Shown in pieces: positions 22,978 to 35,384 of a DNA stretch of 64,000 bases. The notes under the pieces were generated by a model. That model searched no databases. It saw only the letters and a list, made by a program, of their open reading frames with translations, and had not been told where the DNA came from. How positions within the stretch are numbered: position 1 is the first letter of the stretch; each line of letters begins with the position of its first letter. Source of the stretch: Trema orientale (lineage: Eukaryota; Streptophyta; Magnoliopsida; Rosales; Cannabaceae); NCBI GenBank assembly GCA_002914845.1, contig JXTC01000053.1, positions 1,260,398 to 1,324,397 on the forward strand, read 5' to 3'. Made by a program: the position numbers and the translations under genes.

Positions 22978-23085
22978 NNNNNNNNNNNNNNNNNNNNNNN
23001 NNNNNNNNNNNNNNNNNNNNNNNNNNNNNNNNNNNNNNNNNNNNNNNNNNNNNNNNNNNNNNNNNNNNNNNNNNNNNNNNNNNNN
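22978..23085. other. Assembly gap (108 N)
   Basis: A run of N replaces the start of gag. The true missing length is not known from the sequence. Confidence 0.98.
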
Positions 23086-25127
23086 CCAAGCTACTACTAC
23101 CGGGAGTTGTATAACAAGTTGCAAAGTCTTAGACAAGGCAACCGGAGTGTAGAGGAATATTATAAGGAGATGGAGGTTGCAATAATTCGAGCAAATGTAG
23201 AGGAGGACCGGGAGGCTACAATGTCCAGATTCTTAGTTGGTTTGAATCGAGAAATTGCTAATGTGGTGGAACAACATTACGTGGAGTTGGAGGATATGGT
23301 ACACATGGCAATAAAAATTGAGAACCAACTTAAGAGGAGGAGCAGCAACACACGTTCAAGCCAAAATCCAAGTACATCCGCTTGGAAATTGAATCAGTGG
23401 AAGAAGGATGAGAGGCAACCAACGACGAGGCCAAAAACTGAGCAAAAGCAAGAGGTGACCAACCATGGAAATCAAGTTAAATCCGATTCTTCTACTTCTA
23501 GGAATCATGATATCAAATGTTTTAAATGCCAAGGCAGGAGTCACATAGCTAGCCAATGTCCAAACAAAAAAGTTATAGTGTTACGAGATGACGGTGAGAT
23601 CGAGACCGAAGATGAAGATGACACTAACTCTATTACACCATTGGAAGATGCCGATGAAGAAGAATACCCAGCCCAAGGTGATTTGTTAGTGGCAGGGAGA
23701 GCTCTAAGTGCGCAAGTCAAAAAAGAAGAAGAGGTGCAACGAGAAAATATCTTTCACACTAGGTGCCACGTTCAAAACAAGGTATGTAGTGTGATTATTG
23801 ATAGTGGCAGTTGTACTAATGTTGCTAGCACTACTATGGTGGAGAAATTAGGGTTGCCAACCATGAAGCATCCCCAGCCTTACAAGTTGCAATAGCTGAA
23901 CGATAGTGGTGAACTAAAGATGAATAAACAAGTGTTAGTTTCTTTTCGTATCGGGAAGTATGAAGATGAAGTCTTGTGCGACGTGATTCCAATGCAAGCT
24001 GGACATTTGTTATTAGGTCGACCATGGCAATTTGATAGGCGTGTTAAACATGATGGCTTTACCAACAAGTACTCGTTGGTACTTAATCAAAGGACAATCA
24101 CTCTAGTACCTTTGACACCAAAAGAAGTTCATGAAGATCAAGTGAGGTTGTAAAAAGAGAGTGATCAAAAAAGAAAGAGTGAAAAAGAGAGAGAGGCCGA
24201 AGAAAAAAAGACAGAAAAGACAATTATAGATTCGGTCATTGAGAAAAAAACAGAGAGAACACAAAACAATTTTTATGCAAAAGCCAAAGAAATTAGGAGA
24301 GCGATGTTTTCAAACCAGCCGATGATTGTACTCTTGTACAAAGAGGAGTTTTTCAACACTAACGATCTTGACCCTATTTTGCATAGTTCTGTTGTTTCTC
24401 TGTTGCAGGAATTCGAGGATGTCTTTCCCGACGAGGTGCCATATTGTTTGCCTCAAATAAGGGGAATAGAATATCAAATTGATTTTGTACCCGGCGCTTC
24501 TATTCCAAACCGACCAACCTATAGGAGTAATCCCAAGAAGACAAAGGTTGATAAAGAAAAGATTCGTGCTATTCAAGAATGGCCGAGTCCAACAAGCGTA
24601 AGTTTAGGTATTGGTGCAGTTCTTATGCGAGAAGGATGACCAATTACATATTTTACTGAAAAACTAAGTGGGGCTACTTTAAACTACCCTACTTTTGAAA
24701 AAGAAATGTGTGCTTTGGTTCGAGCTTTGGAAACATGGCAACATTACCTTTGGCTTAAAGAGTTCGTGATTCATTCCGATCATGAGTCCTTGAAGCACCC
24801 TAAAGATCAGCATAAGATGAATAAGAGGCATGCACGACGGGTGGAGTTCATTGAGACATTTCCATACATCATTCGATATAAACAAGGTAAAGATTTGAGG
24901 ACAAATCCTTTTCAAGAGGAGGGGAATAATGCAATCAAGGTATGGTTACAAAGGAGCCAATTCAAGTTCCAATTGGACTGATTACAAGAGCTCGGGCTAA
25001 AAGATTCAAGGAGTCTCTAAATGGGCTGATTCAAGGCATTTGGACTGAGATAAATTTTTGGAGGCCCAAGGATGATGTTATACATGGTACACAAGGTTGG
25101 ATTTCCATTATTCAAGATTTGGAATAA
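23086..25127 (+). pseudogene. Gypsy gag-pol with RT and integrase deleted
   Basis: In one frame from the gap: a retrotransposon gag domain (YYRELYNKLQSLRQG ... RFLVGLNREIA), a zinc knuckle CFKCQGRSHIASQC (about 23515-23560), an acidic linker, and a protease with IIDSGSCTNVAS (about 23795-23830). The protease continues to LLGRPWQFDRR. Next come the approach to the reverse transcriptase (EFEDVFPDEVP), a deletion joining NRPTYRSNP to a post-RT segment (IRAIQEWPSP), and a second join to RNase H (GIGAVLMREG ... [19 protein letters not shown]). A third join leads to [11 protein letters not shown] at the pol end. Stops at 23893 (TAG), 24151 (TAA) and 24637 (TGA) are single-base changes. A frameshift near 24931-24980 separates this frame from [19 protein letters not shown] in the 3' LTR. 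Confidence 0.88.
24913..24926 (+). other. Polypurine tract inside the pol frame
   Basis: CAAGAGGAGGGGAA lies directly before the 3' LTR and also encodes part of FQEEGN. The pol frame therefore overlaps the plus-strand primer and runs into the LTR. Confidence 0.75.
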
Positions 25128-25757
25128 TCTAGAAAAGACTTTCAAAAGAGGATGGCTCAAGGGTGCGTGAATTACAAGTTAGTTTCCTAATTTGGGTAAC
25201 TTACTCGATTTTGACTCATCAAGGAGAATGGCTGGTAGAAATTAAATAAATTATCTTTCATATTTATTTATTAAGTTTTATTGTTGAGTTATAAGGCTTG
25301 CATGCCAATTAAGATACTTTCCTTTTTTATTGTGAAGTAAGCGTGTTTAGGGTAACTGTAGTAAATCAATTCTCAGAATTGAATTAGGTTATTTTAGTTT
25401 CCTTTTCTTGTTTTGGGAAGTTTTTTAGGGGATTTCTAGTAGCCAATTTCGTGGTTTAAGTCCTATATATTTTACACCTTTCATTCAATAAGAGAAGATT
25501 ACAATTCATTAAAATTGAGAACAATTTCTATTTGGTTCTTTGGGAACTTATTTGAACTTATCAGATTTCTCTGTGGCGTTCATCCCTTGACTTATTAATC
25601 GAGTTTTCCATCCTTGATTGTGGTGTCTTCCCTTATACCAAGGTTCACATCTCTTTATAAGTGTTGGGTCGAGGTATCCATCTGAATCTGATTGTAGAAC
25701 GATCCTAGGCATCTTCCTTGTTTCGGGTTTCGTCACAAGTTGGCGAGGTTCGTATCA
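24927..25757 (+). repeat. 3' LTR of the deleted gypsy element
   Basis: 831 bp, starting TAATGCAATCAAGG (the first G of TGATG has become A) and ending GGTTCGTATCA, directly followed by CTGTG. Its first 200 bases encode the pol C-terminus, ending at a stop near 25125. Confidence 0.92.
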
Positions 25758-25762
25758 CTGTG

Positions 25763-28215
25763 TCACCTATTTCATCACTTTTATAGATGACTTCATACAT
25801 TACAGTTATGCCTATTTGATCTCTGATAAGTCAGAAGTATTGGAATGCTTTAGATAATTCATGAACTTGGTTAAGAATCAAATAAAGAAGAACATCTAGA
25901 CTCTCAGGACAGACCGTGGCCGCAAGTATCTATCTGAGCAATTCAAGGAATTATATGATCAAAAACGTATTCTTTGACAACTAACAATTCTTGGCACTCT
26001 GTAGTAAAATGGTGCATTAAAGAGAAGGAATCGTATGATGTTAGAAATAGTTAGATCAATGATGGTGCAAGCTAACCTCCCAATATCTTTCTGGGGGGAT
26101 GCTTTATTGACTACAATCTACATCCTTAATCGAGTACCCTTAAAATCAGTTCTTTTAACCCCTTATGAGTGATGGACAAGGCAAAAGCCTGAATTGGACC
26201 ATTTATGCCTGTGGGTTTGTGCTGGGTACGTTCACACTACTTCTTATAGGCATAGGAAGTTAGGCCCAAGGGCGTATAGATGCATATTTATTAGATACTC
26301 TAATGAATTGAAGGAATATGTGATACTTGGGGAACAACCCGATGGAAGTGTAACTAAAATTGAGTCACGACATGTAGATTTTCTTGAGGAGGAATTTCCA
26401 AGAAGAAGAGATATAGATAGAAATCTGGGGTTATACGAGATTAAAGAACCAAATGAGGACGCTCCAAATCAAATTTCAGAAATCGAGAGCAACTCTATTT
26501 ATTCCTAGTAGGAATGTACCTGTTAGTGGGAGTGTACCACTAGATGCTGGTTCTCAAAATCTATAATTGCATAGGAGCCAATGTGGAAGCATCCCTCGTC
26601 ATTGTTTTGAGAATAAGGGAAAAGCATTCATATATGCTTCGTAGGATGAAATTGAGCCCAACAATTACCGAGAGGCTCTCTTATCTCCTGCTTCTGAGAA
26701 ATGAAAATCTACAATGATTGAAGATATGGAGTCTATGAAGAAAAATCAAGTGTAGGACTTGGTGAATCTTCTACCTAGGTGAAAGATTACTGGGAATAAG
26801 TGGGTTCTAAAAGTCAAATACTAGATGGACGAATCCATAGATAAGTATAAGGCACGTCTTTTGGCAAAAGGCTACATCTAGAAGGAGGGTATTGTTTATA
26901 AGAAAATCTTCTCACCGGTAGTGAGGTTTGCCTCAATTCGCCTTATTCTAGCTATTGTTGCTCATTTGGATTTGGAATTTTGCCAAATGGACGTTAAAAT
27001 TGCATTTCTCAATGGAGAACTAGATGAAGAGATCTACATAGATCAATCTGAGGGCATTGTGACAGAAGAACAAGAGTAGTTTGCAAGCTCCATCGTTCCA
27101 TTTATGGCTTAAAGCAATTATCTAGACAGTGGTACTTAAGATTTCATCAAGCCATTACTTCTAATAAGTTTACGATGGTCGAGGAGGATTACTGTATGTA
27201 CTTCAAACAATCTAAGGAAAATTTCCTTATCCTATCATTGTATATTGACAACATACTTTTAGTTGGAAACAATATGGAGATGATAGTCACCACCAAGGCG
27301 TGGTTGTTCTCAAACTTTGAGATGAAGGACATGGGTGATACAAGCTATACGCTCAGAGTTCAGATCTTTAGAGATCATTCAAGGAAATTCTTTGGTTTGT
27401 CTCAAGAGACTTTCATTAGGAAAATTCTTGAAGGATTTCAGATACAAAACAACAAATCCATTGACAGTCCTATCACAAAAGGTAATGCTTTAAGCCCTAA
27501 CATGTATCCAAAGACTTAAGAAGAAAAAGACTACATGGCTCGAGTTCCCTATACCAGTGCTGTTGGAAGTTTGATGTAAGCTATGATGTGTACTCGGTCC
27601 CACATTTGCTACATTGTTGGGTTAGTCAACTAGTTTCAATCGAATCCCGACCTTGCTTATTGGGAAACAATAAAGAGAATACTTCGATACCTCAAGGAGA
27701 CAGTTGATTATGTACTTTGCTATCAGGCGTCGAAATTGTGCTTGATCGGCTACAGTAATGCTGATTAGGGTGTTGAGCTGAGTAAGTGCAAATCAACTTC
27801 TGGTTATGCTTTCTTGCTCAGCGATGGCACTATATCTTGAAGCAGTAAGAAGCTATCCTGTATAGCATTATCCACTATGGAAGCAGAGTATGTTGCTTGC
27901 TCAGCTACTGTATAGGAAGGTGTTTGATCTTAGCAGTTCCTCATATAACTTGGAGTTGGCTCACATTTTTTAGAGCCTGTTACTATATATTATGACAATA
28001 TAGCTGCATTTGTTTATGCAAAAGATCCCAAGTACCACGGGAAAATCAGACACATTGACATTCGGTGTTATTTTATTCGTGATGTGATTGCGCATAAGGA
28101 GTTGGTCCTAAAGCACATTTCTATGAGTCGCATAGTTGCAGACCATTTGACCAAGCCTATTGCTCGAGAGGCTTACTAGTTCAATGTTAGGAGTTCGGGA
28201 CTATGTAGATTATGA
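25763..28215 (+). pseudogene. Copia integrase, RT and RNase H (piece 3)
   Basis: It resumes in the integrase core at YFITFIDDF. A degenerate region follows with LPISFWGDALLTTIYILNRV, then the integrase-RT linker (ESRHVDFLEEEFPRRRDI at about 26350-26420). The reverse transcriptase has FCQMDVKIAFLNGELDEEIY (26975-27040), and the YxDD block reads YIDN (about 27241-27252), which would inactivate the enzyme. RNase H/tail segments run to KIRHIDIRCYFIRDV, LTKPIAREAY and a final GLCRL. Many stops fit single C-to-T or G-to-A changes. It is a dead gene. Confidence 0.88.
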
Positions 28216-29406
28216 TTTCATTTCTTTGTATGTTTTTTCAGTTGACCACTGTCAGATTTTTGTTATTTGGGATATCTTTTATGAAATAAATATTTCTTTG
28301 TCTAATTTTTACTGTGACATTGTATCTTTATTTTAGCATATACACATATGAACCATGAATTAAAATATATACCAATAGGTAATGATTGTCTCTCTTACAA
28401 AATAAATCTCCTTTCATGCTAGTTAGCGAGCAAAGATGATATATTTAGCTTATTAGGCTAAGATAGCAAACTAAGTGTCGTCTTGAAAAGAGCCAAGATG
28501 AGATCTTGAAAGATCGACTATAGATAAACTTTTAGGTCCTACTATATATATGTGACCTGTTAGTTAATCAGATGCAAGCATATAGAGAATTCGAATCAGA
28601 GGCTTGAAGGCGACTGCACCAAGATCTATATAGTATTTAGGAAGGAGATATACAGGAGAGTACTCCACCGTAGCATGTGTTTCATACCACATGTACTTAA
28701 GTGACCAAAATAAGGAAGTGAAAGAATGGATCCCTGCTTCTTCACTCTATGAGTCGTTATGGATCACTATGTTTGTTTTGATCTTATGCTTTATTGTGCT
28801 CTATGTAATTTTTAACATCAGACATTTATATTGGGTGTCTTTGCTGTATTTAAAGGTATAGAATATACTTGACTTGACCGCATCACGAGGACATAATTAT
28901 TATGTCGAAAACTCTGTAATTCAATATGTTTTTATAAACTTTGCCTACAAAAACTTTGTATTGTAAACATGCATCATTAACGGTCGCATTACTGCCAAGG
29001 CTACCACTTCATAGTTTGTACATTCCAAGTAAGATTCTCTAAATCTCATTTTAGCAATTCTCAATTCTGACGTATTTGGGAATCTTGTCAACTGACTGAT
29101 TGAGCAAAAGTTTGATTTCCTCGATCGGTGAATGGTACGTGTTACTTTTGCATCTGCTAGATATCAAAAATAAATACGTACTATTTCAATAATGTCAAGA
29201 TAATTTCTATTTTAATTTTTTCAAATTTTGTTATCCAAATTAATTAGGTTGCATTCCCATTATAGGGGACCCTAATAGGAAACTTCCAACATTGCCTATC
29301 ACAGAGACATAAGAAAATCTTTTCATGATCCTTAGAAGGCTTTGTAAGTTTGATTCCACGTTTGAAAGGTAAAATTCTGGATTGATGTGCATATTTATTT
29401 AGGGCA
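28216..29406. other. Non-coding sequence after Copia pol
   Basis: This is probably the Copia 3' non-coding region and possibly a decayed LTR. I found no matching copy upstream in the window and no polypurine tract I would defend. It ends at the TCTTA duplication of the next solo LTR. Confidence 0.4.
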
Positions 29407-29411
29407 TCTTA

Positions 29412-32313
29412 TGTGATGCTCAAGATTCTCACGTGCAAAATAAGCCAATAATAAATATACTCATATTACATAATAGACATATCAAGTAACTAGTATCAAT
29501 TTTATGGTAAATTACTCATTCTGATTGTTAAATGCTTTTGATCTGTATTATTGTACTAATATTTGTTGAAGTACTCCGATGCAGTGTAAAGGCTCAGTAC
29601 CCTAAGAGAGAGAGAGCTTGGTGTGTGAAAGGAACAAAGAATACATTTATGAATAGTAATACTATATGCACATGCATTAAAATCATGTCTGATGATAACT
29701 TGGTCAAATAGTAGTTTTTCGGTAAAATACATTTTTCATACTTTTTGAGACCAAATTCACTGTGCGTTTAACACATCAAATCACTTTTATTTAATGTTTA
29801 GAACTCATTTCTAGAATTTTCAAAAATGTTGGTTCTAGGTAAGCACGAGGTGGCAATCACTGTACTGAACTATGTTTAATTGTACTAAGCTAGCTTAGAT
29901 TCAGCTTAATCGCGTAATGTCATCTTTGTGCACTCTAATAATTAGGCATTGATACTTTGTTTACATTATTAATTGGAGTCTAATTGACTTATTTTTATGT
30001 TTAATGATTGGTTATAGGGCTAGGTTCCACTAGATTACAATAAGATTGGCCATATGGATCAAAGTATGACTAGTTTTCACCTTCCAAGCTAGGTTTCACC
30101 ATTTCGGTCTATACTTGGGTGCATAGGATGGACCAGCAATGTGTGAGTATGCTAAGGATGTTTTAGAGCTGGACACATGGAAACTAAGGTGCAAAATTCC
30201 CAGAATACCTCTTAGAACTTTAGTTATGCCATTTCTTTGTCATTAAGTATTACTTTTGGACCAAATTTGGTCATTTTCTTCTCCTTTCTCTCCAGCTATG
30301 ACCTCAAAACTCTCCCACTCATTTTTAGACTTCTCTCAGCTCCCCTTAACCATTTCCAAGAGTTTCCAAGTGGTAGAACTTAATTTAGAGCTCAAGAATA
30401 CAAGATAGGTCCAAACTAGTCAAGGTAATTCTACTAGTTCTCCTTCCTAGGTTTTATTTTTTTTATTTCAATTATCCACTTGATACCACTTAAATAATGA
30501 TTTCTCTAGGTCCTCTTAAGTCCTAAGATTAATTTCATAGCTTTGGAAATCAGTTTTGTGAAAGTAGAAGGCAAGAGCTTCAACAAAACTTCAAACTAGT
30601 TAAGGTGAGCTTTTTATGGACTTTAGAATTGATAATTTATTTCTTTTGCTTTAGCTCTTAAATTAAAGCTTTTATTTGATGAATAGAGGTCCTAGAAAAC
30701 CTTATACATTGCTAGAGGAATAAAATTTAGGAGGAGGATTAAAGTTAGACTTAAAGCCCTAAAGTGTGCTAGTTATGGATTTAAGTGTTTTCATGTGTGA
30801 TAGATTACGTTTTTCTATTTATAATCTGATTTTCTAAACTTAGAGTGTATATTTTATGGATCCTATTATTTATTTCACTCATTTGGTAGCTGGTTATGAT
30901 GACACATAAGTGTAAAGTTAGTTTTAAACTTTGTCCAAATTGAAAGGAATTCAAGTCTACTTAGGTTGCTCTAAATGATCCTCTTTGAGTTGTATATGTG
31001 GGAATTGGATTATTGATTGTTATTATAGGTCTTAATCCATGATTTTAATCATGTGGGGATGTCCTAAAAATAGGGGAGGTACTGTCCAAATATAATCGAA
31101 TGGTACCATTTAGAAGCAAATTGACTAGTTTTTATGAAAGTAGGTGACATTTTGGTTTATTTTGTGATCAGGCTGTCTTATTTTGTAAAAATTGTGATTC
31201 AGTCTTGTGCTTATTTTCTTTATGCATTTTACATTGTAGTGATCATCTTAGTGATAAAATTGACATCAGGTCTTCTACACACCTTGCCACTGAGGATACT
31301 GACCTTTTCCACTATCTTTTCTACCGGACACAAAGTAAGTAAAGATTTAAACTGCATTACGAGAACATTAGTAGATACAAGATATTTTCCTACATGCTTA
31401 TATGTATTATTTCAAGTATATGTTATTTATATGGTTATTGTTTTGTTCATGAAAGATATAAGCCTAACATGATCATTTAAGCATGATTTTCAAAGAAGTG
31501 AAGTTTTACATACATTGGACTTAAAGTAGTACCATTATACTTATTTTACGAGATATATTTTACGTACAGTGTTTAGTCTATTTGCATTGGCTAAGTATGG
31601 TTTGCACAGACATCCTTCCCACATAGGTAGGCATAGTTTACCGACTGTCGGGACTGAGCATTGTACTAGGAGATTTATTAGGTGCATTACCTAGTCGGTC
31701 TGCGTTGGGTAGGTATGGTTCGCATTGGTCATGTGTTTCCTTCCCACACAGGTGGGCATGGCCTATCAACTGCCGCGACTTTGTAGTGTACTCAAGGACC
31801 CTATAAAGAAATATTTTCTAAGAAAAGTGCATCAAAATGAAAAGTTATGAAAGAAAGAGTACAATGGGAATTTCAATAAAGTTTATGTATGAAACACGTT
31901 CACGAGCATGAATGATATTTACCTACTGAGCATTAGCTCATTTAGTTCCTGTGATGCAGATGAGGAGATATATAATGTATAGAGTTACTGGTTGGCTAGC
32001 ACGCTTTCTTGTCGCCATGATCATATAGATGTAGACGAGCTTGATTTATGGGCGGTGTTTTCTTTGTATTTTGTTATTCTGGTATGTTATAAATATTACT
32101 GCTGATGGCAAGATAAACGGATAAGGAGTTTTTGGTTATATATTTTGTAAAGACACTTTCAAAAAGTAATGCCACGCAGTTCCTTTTGTTTTAAAGCTTG
32201 AAAAGTTTAACTTTTGGCCCACTTTTTTGCAAAACTAAAAATAAGGTTTATGAAAGAATAATACTTCCTAGTTTGACCTATATATTCATATGGTTAAGCT
32301 AGGGAGCATTACA
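29412..32313 (+). mobile_element. Solo LTR, Tekay/Del-like gypsy (TSD TCTTA)
   Basis: A 2902-bp LTR beginning TGTGATGCTCAAGATTCTCA and ending GGGAGCATTACA. TCTTA occurs at 29407-29411 and 32314-32318. It is colinear with the solo LTR at 17796-20682, including the TACTGAGCATTAGCTCATTT block near its 3' end. The frame at 31134-31472 is incidental. Confidence 0.92.
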
Positions 32314-32324
32314 TCTTACAAAAT

Positions 32325-32690
32325 TCTTGGCCCAAAATATTAAAAATTGAAAAATCCCGGATAGGCTGAATTTTTTGAAAAATCCCAGAATTGATTTAAA
32401 AAAATATTATTTTCAAGAATTTTGTTTAGAAAAATGCTATTTTTCTTCATAATTGGTATTTTTCAATTATACTTGTGGTAACCAGCTGGATTACTTGAGG
32501 TAACCAATCTAGTTACTTGAGGTAACCAATCAGGTTACTTCAAGTAACCTGATTGGTTACTACAAGTATCTCATCAATTAATAAAAGTAGTATTTTTCTA
32601 AATATTTATAAAATGGTATTTTTCTAATTAAAATCCAGGATTTTCTAAACAATTACAAAATCCGGGATTTATCAATTTTTTTATTTGCAA
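32325..32690. mobile_element. Foldback MITE with AAATCCCGGAT ends
   Basis: Left AAATTGAAAAATCCCGGAT is answered on the right by ATCCGGGATTTATCAATTT. Inside is a near-perfect hairpin (32522-32560). The outer boundaries are approximate and I found no clear duplication. Confidence 0.55.
32522..32560. repeat. 19-bp perfect hairpin with 1-base loop
   Basis: GTAACCAATCAGGTTACTT (32522-32540), one C, then its exact reverse complement (32542-32560). Two more diverged copies of the GGTAACCAATCxxGTTACTT unit lie immediately to the left. Confidence 0.95.
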
Positions 32691-32738
32691 AATTACAATA
32701 AAAAATTAAATTTCCTCATTTATTTATAAAATTATATA

Positions 32739-32960
32739 AGATCATAATCCAATAAGTATTTTTTTTACCTATCTATAAGTATTTCTTTTAGTTGATGAAT
32801 ACTTATCTAACGACTACTATGATTTGGGTAGTTAAAAAGAAAACAATAAATACACATTATTTAATGCGATTTTTCTCTCTACCTTTTACTATGAAAAGAT
32901 GTGCGTAAATAATACCTATAGATAGGTAAAGAAAAATAAATACCTACTGGATTGGTGCCC
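32739..32960. mobile_element. 222-bp Mutator-type MITE (9-bp TSD AATTATATA)
   Basis: The right end TACCTACTGGATTGGTGCCC matches, in reverse, a decayed left end ATCATAATCCAATAAGTA. AATTATATA flanks it at 32730-32738 and 32961-32969. It is the same family as 46223-46463. There is no coding capacity. Confidence 0.85.
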
Positions 32961-32969
32961 AATTATATA

Positions 32970-34009
32970 TACATAAATTTTTTAATATATCTTTTCAAAA
33001 AACAAATCCTTCAAATAAACTTGCGATTAAGCCTCACTCAAAATATTCTCTCCCACAAATATAACTAACTACCACACACTAGTTTAGATTTTTATCTACT
33101 TTTTTAATAAAAAAGTATAGTTTTTTTTTTCTTTTTGTAATCTTTTGATAAATTAAGTTGAATTAAGCTAAGTTAAATTAAAAAAGCCATAAAAACCTAA
33201 AAACTAAAATTTGATGAGATATCATCACCTTGAAGCTCAAATTCAACCCAATTTAATAAAAGTTTAAATTGACAGTTGCGACCTTTTTTAACTAAGTGAT
33301 TGAACATAACACTACCACTAAATAATTAAAGTCTTGAATTAGCTTAAAAATGAAAATACAATGAGTACTTTTTTAATGGATGACAATTTAGTTCTATATA
33401 TTGAGGAAGAGACTGGTCTTTATAATAAAGTTTTCATACAATATTTTCAAAACACGAAAACTTTTTGAGGAAAATTACAGTATTTAAAAGCTTGTTTAAA
33501 AAAAATTATTAGAGTTTAATCCCTCACTAGAAAAAATTTCTGGCTTCATTCATGCACATGTGTATATATATGTATATGTTACGCTATATTAATACATGAG
33601 TGGAATTTTCTTTACACTTCTAGAAAGTTTAAAAAAGTTTTAAATCATTCATTACTTTATTAGTTTTGGGTTGAGTAGCGTCTCTCATTTTATTAGACTA
33701 TTATATGATTTTCTGTACCCATGTTAGTGAAATTTGGGGATGTTAAACTTTTCTCACTAGTTGTTTTTTTAGTTCCTCCATTCCTTTCTACTCATTTTAC
33801 TTACAATTCAGTTGATTAGGATTAGAAAATGTGGCATGAATATACTAACTTTTTTTTATAGTTTTGTACCAATTATTATGGCATACTTTTAAAAGACAAT
33901 TTTTAAAGTGGGAACACTAATGTCCGAAATTAGTTTGCCCAAAATCTGACGCTGTAGTTTGTAATATCCAAAATCTGATGATAAATATGGTAGATGTAGT
34001 AATATCATA
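32970..34009. other. AT-rich intergenic DNA
   Basis: No gene, RNA or clear repeat is seen, apart from a short TA-rich stretch near 33555-33575. Confidence 0.5.
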
Positions 34010-34018
34010 TAAATCTAA

Positions 34019-34782
34019 GGATTTTTGGCATAGTTGCTCCCTGAATTTTTCGTGGATTGGTAATATAATCCCTGATTTTAAATTTTTTGCAATTAACTCC
34101 TTAAATTCTCAAAATAGTGGCAACTAACTCCAAACCTTTAAGGACTATTAAATTATGGACGGAAATGACATGTGCTAGTCATGTGCGGCACTCTTTAGGG
34201 GTGTAAATGGTATTTCTTTAAATAATCATTTATTTGGAGTGAAAATAAAAAGAAATTTAAAAGATTTTGAAAAAAATAAAAAAGTTTAAAATTCAAACTT
34301 TACTAAAATTATCTCTAATCTAATTTAAATTACCCATAATTAACTAAAATCAATTAAAATTTAATTGAAATTAATTAAATTTAGAAATATTAAAAAAAAT
34401 AAATTATATTCAATTTAAAAATTATTTTTTAAATTGAATACTTAAATTTATTTTTTTTAAACTTTTTTAAACTGAAATTATTTAATTGAAATTATTTAAA
34501 TTTATTTTGAATTTTAAACTTTTTTATTTTTATCAAAATTTTTAATTTTTTTTTATTTTCACCCTAAATAAATGACTATTTAAAGAAATACTATTTACAC
34601 TCCTAAAGAATGCAGCACATGACTGACACATATCATTTCGATCCATAATTTAACAGTCCTTAACGGTTTGGAGTTAATTGTCACTGTTTTGAGAATTTAA
34701 GGGTTTAATTGCAAAAACTTTTAATTCAGGGGCTATATTGCCGATCTTCAAAAAATTCAGAGGGCAACCATGCCAAAAATCC
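34019..34782. mobile_element. 764-bp foldback Mutator-type MITE
   Basis: The ends are GGATTTTTGGCATAGTTGC and GGCAACCATGCCAAAAATCC. The flanks are TAAATCTAA (34010-34018) and TAAATTTAA (34783-34791), a 9-bp duplication with one change. The arms pair over roughly 250 bases each, enclosing an AT-rich centre. It is related at its ends to the MITE at 36794-37357. Confidence 0.82.
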
Positions 34783-34791
34783 TAAATTTAA

Positions 34792-35362
34792 TTTATTGGG
34801 GATAACAACATATAATATGAAACACTATTATAATCATCGAGTGAAAGTTAAATATCTGATAGTAAATTCCAACGGGATATTTCACAATTTACGCTAACTG
34901 CATCGACACATCCACTTAGCTGTAATTATATATTGTCTTCATCACCAATAGAATATATATATGTATGGTTTACAAAAAAAAAAAAAAAACTTAATTAGTT
35001 GGCTTTTTAGTCGTCTTCTGCTCCAGAAAATGTCACAATCAATGAAAAAGTCATGATAGATAACTGGATGAGGAAAAAAGCTCCGGAATTGATTAAACTA
35101 GCTACTTTATTAATTAACGTCTTGACAACCCAAATGTCGTCACAAGGACTGTGCTAACAAGGTCTTAGATTTGCTTGTTATTCGCAGGCCGTCTTGCCCA
35201 AAGGAAATCAAAACAAAAAGCCACTTGTTGATTAAATTATTGCAAGTACTACTCTTCGTACAGCATTGTAACTAATAGTTGGCTGAGTAAATGATAGTGC
35301 CCCTTTCGCCACTGTTCATAAGGGCGCTTATTATTTGTATGTACTTATATCTACATATAATA
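34792..35362. other. AT-rich intergenic DNA
   Basis: I see no gene or repeat boundary here. The stretch ends at the TAT flank of the CACTA element. Confidence 0.45.
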
Positions 35363-35384
35363 TATCATTACAAAAAAAAGATAA

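Larger units (their letters stand above)
21237..25757 (+). mobile_element. Internally deleted Ty3/gypsy element (TSD CTGTG)
   Basis: Both LTRs (21237-22068 and 24927-25757), a primer site, gag-protease, RNase H and a polypurine tract are present. CTGTG flanks the element at 21232-21236 and 25758-25762. The reverse transcriptase core and the integrase are deleted, so it cannot move by itself. It sits inside the Copia integrase. The two LTRs differ at roughly 40 of about 831 positions by eye (near 95% identity), which suggests an insertion of the order of a couple of million years old if usual plant rates apply. Confidence 0.92.
17296..28215 (+). mobile_element. Decayed Copia element split by two insertions
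   Basis: Gag, protease, integrase, reverse transcriptase and RNase H remnants follow in Copia order on the plus strand, in three pieces (17296-17795, 20688-21236, 25763-28215). Each gap is an inserted element with a perfect 5-bp duplication. Removing them rejoins the coding sequence at the right places. I could not define the element's LTRs; the sequence to either side (16676-17295 and 28216-29411) may contain them in decayed form. Confidence 0.85.
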
